This document shows positions 11,870-14,423 of a stretch of 14,423 nucleotides of DNA, piece by piece. The stretch comes from QHXQ01 sp036389375 (GTDB lineage: Bacteria; Acidobacteriota; Blastocatellia; Pyrinomonadales; Pyrinomonadaceae), in assembly GCA_036389375.1 (NCBI GenBank), contig DASVQA010000149.1, positions 1-14,423 on the forward strand. The letters run 5' to 3'. A program made the position numbers and the translations under genes. The notes beneath the pieces are model-generated. The model ran no database searches, was not told where the DNA came from, and worked only from the letters and a program-made list of their open reading frames with translations. How positions within the stretch are numbered: the stretch's first letter is position 1; every line of letters begins with the position of its first letter.

Positions 11870-13918
11870 TCACTGACCGAGCAAAGCGCGCGCGTGCTTG
11901 ACGACGTTCTCCACGCTGAAACCGAGTTCATGCAAGGCCACTTCGCCGGGCGCGGAAGCGCCGAACCGATTAAGACAGATGCAGTCGCCCGCCGAGCCGA
12001 CGTAGCGATCCCAGCCGAGCCGCGCGCCCGCTTCGACGCCGAGCCGCGCTCGTACGTCGGGTGGCAGCACTTCGTTGCGATAGTCCTGCCCCTGCTCCTC
12101 GAACAACTCCCAGCACGGCATCGAGACGACGCGCGTGGGCGTGCCGGACTGTTGCAACTGCGTGCGCGCTTCGAGCGTCAACGAAACTTCCGAGCCGGTG
12201 GCGAGCAGAATCAGTTGCGGCGTCACGCTCTGCCCGGCCGCGTCCGTCGCTTCGGCCAGAACGTATGCGCCGCGCTGCAAGCCTTCAGCCGCTGCGTACA
12301 GGTTGCGATCAATCGTCGGCACTTTCTGGCGCGTGAGGACGAGCGCGGTCGGCGCGTGCCGCCGCTCGATGGCGATGCGCCACGCTTCGCGCGTCTCGTG
12401 CGGGTCGGCGGGGCGTATGACGTAGAGGTGCGGGATGGCACGCAAGCCCGCGAGTTGTTCGATGGGCTGATGCGTCGGCCCGTCTTCGCCGAGACCGATG
12501 GAGTCGTGCGTGAAGATGTAGATGACCTGCACTTCCGACAAGCAGGCGAGGCGGATCGCGGGCTTCATGTAATCGGAGAAGCACATGAACGTGCCGCCGT
12601 AAGGGATGAGTCCGCCGTTTAAGCTGATGCCGGTCATGATCGCGCCCATCGCGTGCTCGCGCACGCCGAAGTGCAGGATGCGCCCGTCGTAACTGCCCGC
12701 CTCGAAACTCCCGCCGTCTTTGATGTCTGTGTTGTTCGACGGGCCGAGATCGGCCGAGCCGCCAATGAGCATCGGCAGCACGGGCGCGAGCGCGTTGATA
12801 ACTTCGCCCGACGCCGCGCGCGTCGCCATCGGTTTCGCAGCAACGAACGACGGCAACTTATCGGCCCAACCAACCGGCAGATCGCCCTGCATCAACGTCT
12901 GCCATGCGCGCCCCTGTTCCTCGTGCTGCGCGCTGTAACGCGCGACGAGTTCATGCCATGCCTGTTCCTGCTGCGCGCCGCGTGCGACCGCTTGCCGGAA
13001 ATGCTTGAGCGCCTCGTCGGGGATGTAGAACTCCTTGTCTTCAGGCCAACCCAACTGCTTCTTCGTCGCGCGCACCGCCTCTGCGCCCGGCGCGTCCGAG
13101 TGCGCCTTGCGCGTCCCGGCGGTCGGCATGCCGTAGCCGATCACGGTCTTGACCGAGATGAGCGACGGGCGATCACTGACAGCTTGCGCCTCGCTGATCG
13201 CACGTTCGATGGCAGCGAGATCATTGCCGTCCGCGACGGTCGCGGTATGCCAGCCGTAAGCCTCGAAGCGTTTGGGCACGTCCTCTGAGAAGGCGAGCGC
13301 GGTGTTGCCTTCGATGGTCACGTGGTTGTCGTCGTAGAGATAGATGAGGCGGCCGAGCTTCAAGTGACCCGCGAGCGAGGCCGCTTCCGAAGCGACGCCT
13401 TCCATCAGATCGCCGTCCGAGACGATGGCATAGACGTAATGATCAATGATCGGAAACTCTGCCCGGTTGAACTTTGCCGCCAGATGCGCCGCACCTAGGC
13501 CCATGCCGACGCCGTTGGCAAAACCTTGACCGAGCGGCCCCGTCGTGATCTCGATGCCGCGCGTCAGCACGTTCTCAGGATGGCCCGGTGTCTTCGATCC
13601 CCATTGGCGAAAGTTTTTGATCTCTTCGAGCGGCAGGTCGTAGCCCGTCAGATGGAGCAGCGCATAGACGAGCATCGAACCGTGCCCGGCGGAGAGCAGA
13701 AAGCGGTCGCGGTTCGGCCACTTCGGGTTAGCCGGATTGTGGCGCAGGAAGCGCGTCCAGAGGACATAAGCCAGCGGCGCACAGCCGAGCGGCAGGCCGG
13801 GATGGCCGGACTCGGCGCGTTGCACAGCGTCGAGCGCGAGCGTGCGGATCGTGTTGATGCAGAGTTGGTCAAGTTCCGGGTTCGGGTTCGTACTTTGCGG
13901 CTGCGTTGATGCGCTCAT
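11870..13918 (-). CDS. tkt: Transketolase
   Basis: The protein has 682 aa, full length. It transfers two-carbon ketol units between sugar phosphates (xylulose 5-phosphate donor) in the cytoplasm using thiamine diphosphate and a divalent metal. Motifs seen are SGHPGLPLG (37-45), SAGHGSMLVYALLHL (76-90), TTGPLGQGFANGVGMG (125-140), the ThDP/metal site SDGDLMEG to DDNHVTIEG (167-204), GGSADLGPSNNT, and the aminopyrimidine-Glu segment FGVREHAMGAI. It is therefore a bacterial/yeast-type two-domain enzyme rather than a split or DXP-synthase form. The start at 13918 has GAGGAG 12 nt upstream. It is the first gene of the operon with rpiB. Its promoter must lie in the 13919-13990 stretch below the terminator; I see no convincing -35/-10 there. 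Confidence 0.97.
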   Translation of the reverse strand: MSASTQPQSTNPNPELDQLCINTIRTLALDAVQRAESGHPGLPLGCAPLAYVLWTRFLRHNPANPKWPNRDRFLLSAGHGSMLVYALLHLTGYDLPLEEIKNFRQWGSKTPGHPENVLTRGIEITTGPLGQGFANGVGMGLGAAHLAAKFNRAEFPIIDHYVYAIVSDGDLMEGVASEAASLAGHLKLGRLIYLYDDNHVTIEGNTALAFSEDVPKRFEAYGWHTATVADGNDLAAIERAISEAQAVSDRPSLISVKTVIGYGMPTAGTRKAHSDAPGAEAVRATKKQLGWPEDKEFYIPDEALKHFRQAVARGAQQEQAWHELVARYSAQHEEQGRAWQTLMQGDLPVGWADKLPSFVAAKPMATRAASGEVINALAPVLPMLIGGSADLGPSNNTDIKDGGSFEAGSYDGRILHFGVREHAMGAIMTGISLNGGLIPYGGTFMCFSDYMKPAIRLACLSEVQVIYIFTHDSIGLGEDGPTHQPIEQLAGLRAIPHLYVIRPADPHETREAWRIAIERRHAPTALVLTRQKVPTIDRNLYAAAEGLQRGAYVLAEATDAAGQSVTPQLILLATGSEVSLTLEARTQLQQSGTPTRVVSMPCWELFEEQGQDYRNEVLPPDVRARLGVEAGARLGWDRYVGSAGDCICLNRFGASAPGEVALHELGFSVENVVKHARALLGQ

Positions 13919-13990
13919 CTCGCTCTTTGGCTCCTCGCGGCTGGTTAGGCAAACTGATTTTGGTGACGCGGCAAATCATACCTGAAAGAC

Positions 13991-14025
13991 AAAGCCCCTG
14001 CGAGTTGCGCGCTCGCAGGGGCTTT
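13991..14025 (-). terminator. Intrinsic terminator of the S8 protease gene
   Basis: A perfect 14-bp stem (13991-14004 with 14012-14025) with a 7-nt loop carries AAA at one end and TTT at the other. On the minus strand it is followed by TTTGTCTTT-like sequence, giving a U-rich tail. It lies 35 nt past the protease stop (14060) and before the tkt start, so it separates the two transcription units. The A/T ends would also allow action on plus-strand transcripts. Confidence 0.85.
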
Positions 14026-14059
14026 GGTGCGTAAATCCGAAACATCGCGGTCTTTTGTT

Positions 14060-14423
14060 TTACTCGGCCTTAACCGCCTTCGCTGCGTTGATGCGCCCAC
14101 CGCTCGCAACCTTGCCGTCGAGCGCCGGCAGTTTATCAACTGAAGCGAGCAGCCGCTCGCGCAGTTCCTTAAGCTGCATCTGCGGGTTCAGGGCGAGCAC
14201 GAGCGCCGCCACACCCGACACTTCCGGCGTCGCCATTGACGTGCCCGAATGCTCCTCGTACTGATTGCCCGGCCACGTCGAGAGAATCTCTGCGCCCGGC
14301 GCGGCGACGTGTACGCTCTTGACGCCCCAGTTCGAGAAGGAAGCGAGCGAGTCCGTGCGCGTCAAGGCGGCGACGCTGATGACGTTCGGGAGCGCGTAGT
14401 TCGACGGATAGTGCGGCCGGCGG
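14060..14423 (-). CDS. Subtilisin-family (S8) serine protease, C-terminal part
   Basis: The minus-strand frame is open from the right edge to a TAA at 14060; about 120 C-terminal residues are present and the N-terminus is missing. Family marks are YPSNYALPNVISVAALTRTD, FSNWGVKSVHVAAPG, ILSTWPG and the nucleophile motif HSGTSMATPEVSGVAALVLA, where the Ser of GTSMA is catalytic. The catalytic Asp and His, and any signal peptide, lie outside the window. The usual TPH after the Ser motif is TPE here. The C-terminus (about 35 residues after the last core helix, ending GGRINAAKAVKAE) is short, so no extra C-terminal domain follows. It is likely exported, as most S8 proteases are, but the window cannot show that. 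Confidence 0.93.
   Translation of the reverse strand, partial: RRPHYPSNYALPNVISVAALTRTDSLASFSNWGVKSVHVAAPGAEILSTWPGNQYEEHSGTSMATPEVSGVAALVLALNPQMQLKELRERLLASVDKLPALDGKVASGGRINAAKAVKAE

Overview
The window is GC-rich (GCGC-dense) bacterial chromosome, most likely from the Acidobacteriota and plausibly the Blastocatellia/Pyrinomonadales. The main pointers are a TIGR03437-type C-terminal region ("Solibacter uncharacterised C-terminal domain", largely an acidobacterial family), a FecR-like/DUF6600 W/Y-rich exported protein, and a BlaI/M56-peptidase pair of a kind expanded in that phylum. This placement is inferred from family knowledge; there is no rRNA or marker gene here to confirm it. I see no CRISPR array, transposase, prophage or tRNA. 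Most genes are ordinary chromosomal ones; the less explained material lies between genes.

Left part (1-5198): two exported proteins are encoded on the minus strand. The TIGR03437 propeller-like protein runs off the left edge. The FecR/DUF6600 protein lies upstream of it, and a two-part 74-nt hairpin separates the two. The DUF6600 gene has a good Shine-Dalgarno. Upstream of it lies a sequence closely matching a sigma-54 (-24/-12) promoter, with a dyad at enhancer-like distance. The 826-bp stretch 4373-5198 holds no convincing gene but several inverted repeats and a possible minus-strand ORF remnant.

Middle (5199-8934): a BlaI-type repressor and an M56 membrane metalloprotease form a two-gene plus-strand operon behind a clear sigma-70 promoter that leaves almost no 5' leader. 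It ends in a convergent gap with three hairpins, opposite a minus-strand poxvirus-type topoisomerase IB gene. Upstream of that gene is a coiled-coil/zinc-ribbon protein with a GTG start.

Right part (8935-14423): a PIG3-type quinone oxidoreductase (minus) and a YegS-like lipid kinase (plus) are divergent, with a long inverted repeat between them. The kinase converges on a tkt-rpiB operon (minus), giving transketolase and ribose-5-phosphate isomerase B of the non-oxidative pentose phosphate pathway. Upstream of tkt a strong 14-bp-stem terminator ends a subtilisin-family (S8) protease gene that runs off the right edge.

I did not find a clear previously undescribed multi-gene system. The observations most worth checking are the sigma-54 promoter plus dyad, the near-leaderless blaI-like promoter with two flanking inverted repeats, and a set of related-looking intergenic inverted repeats.
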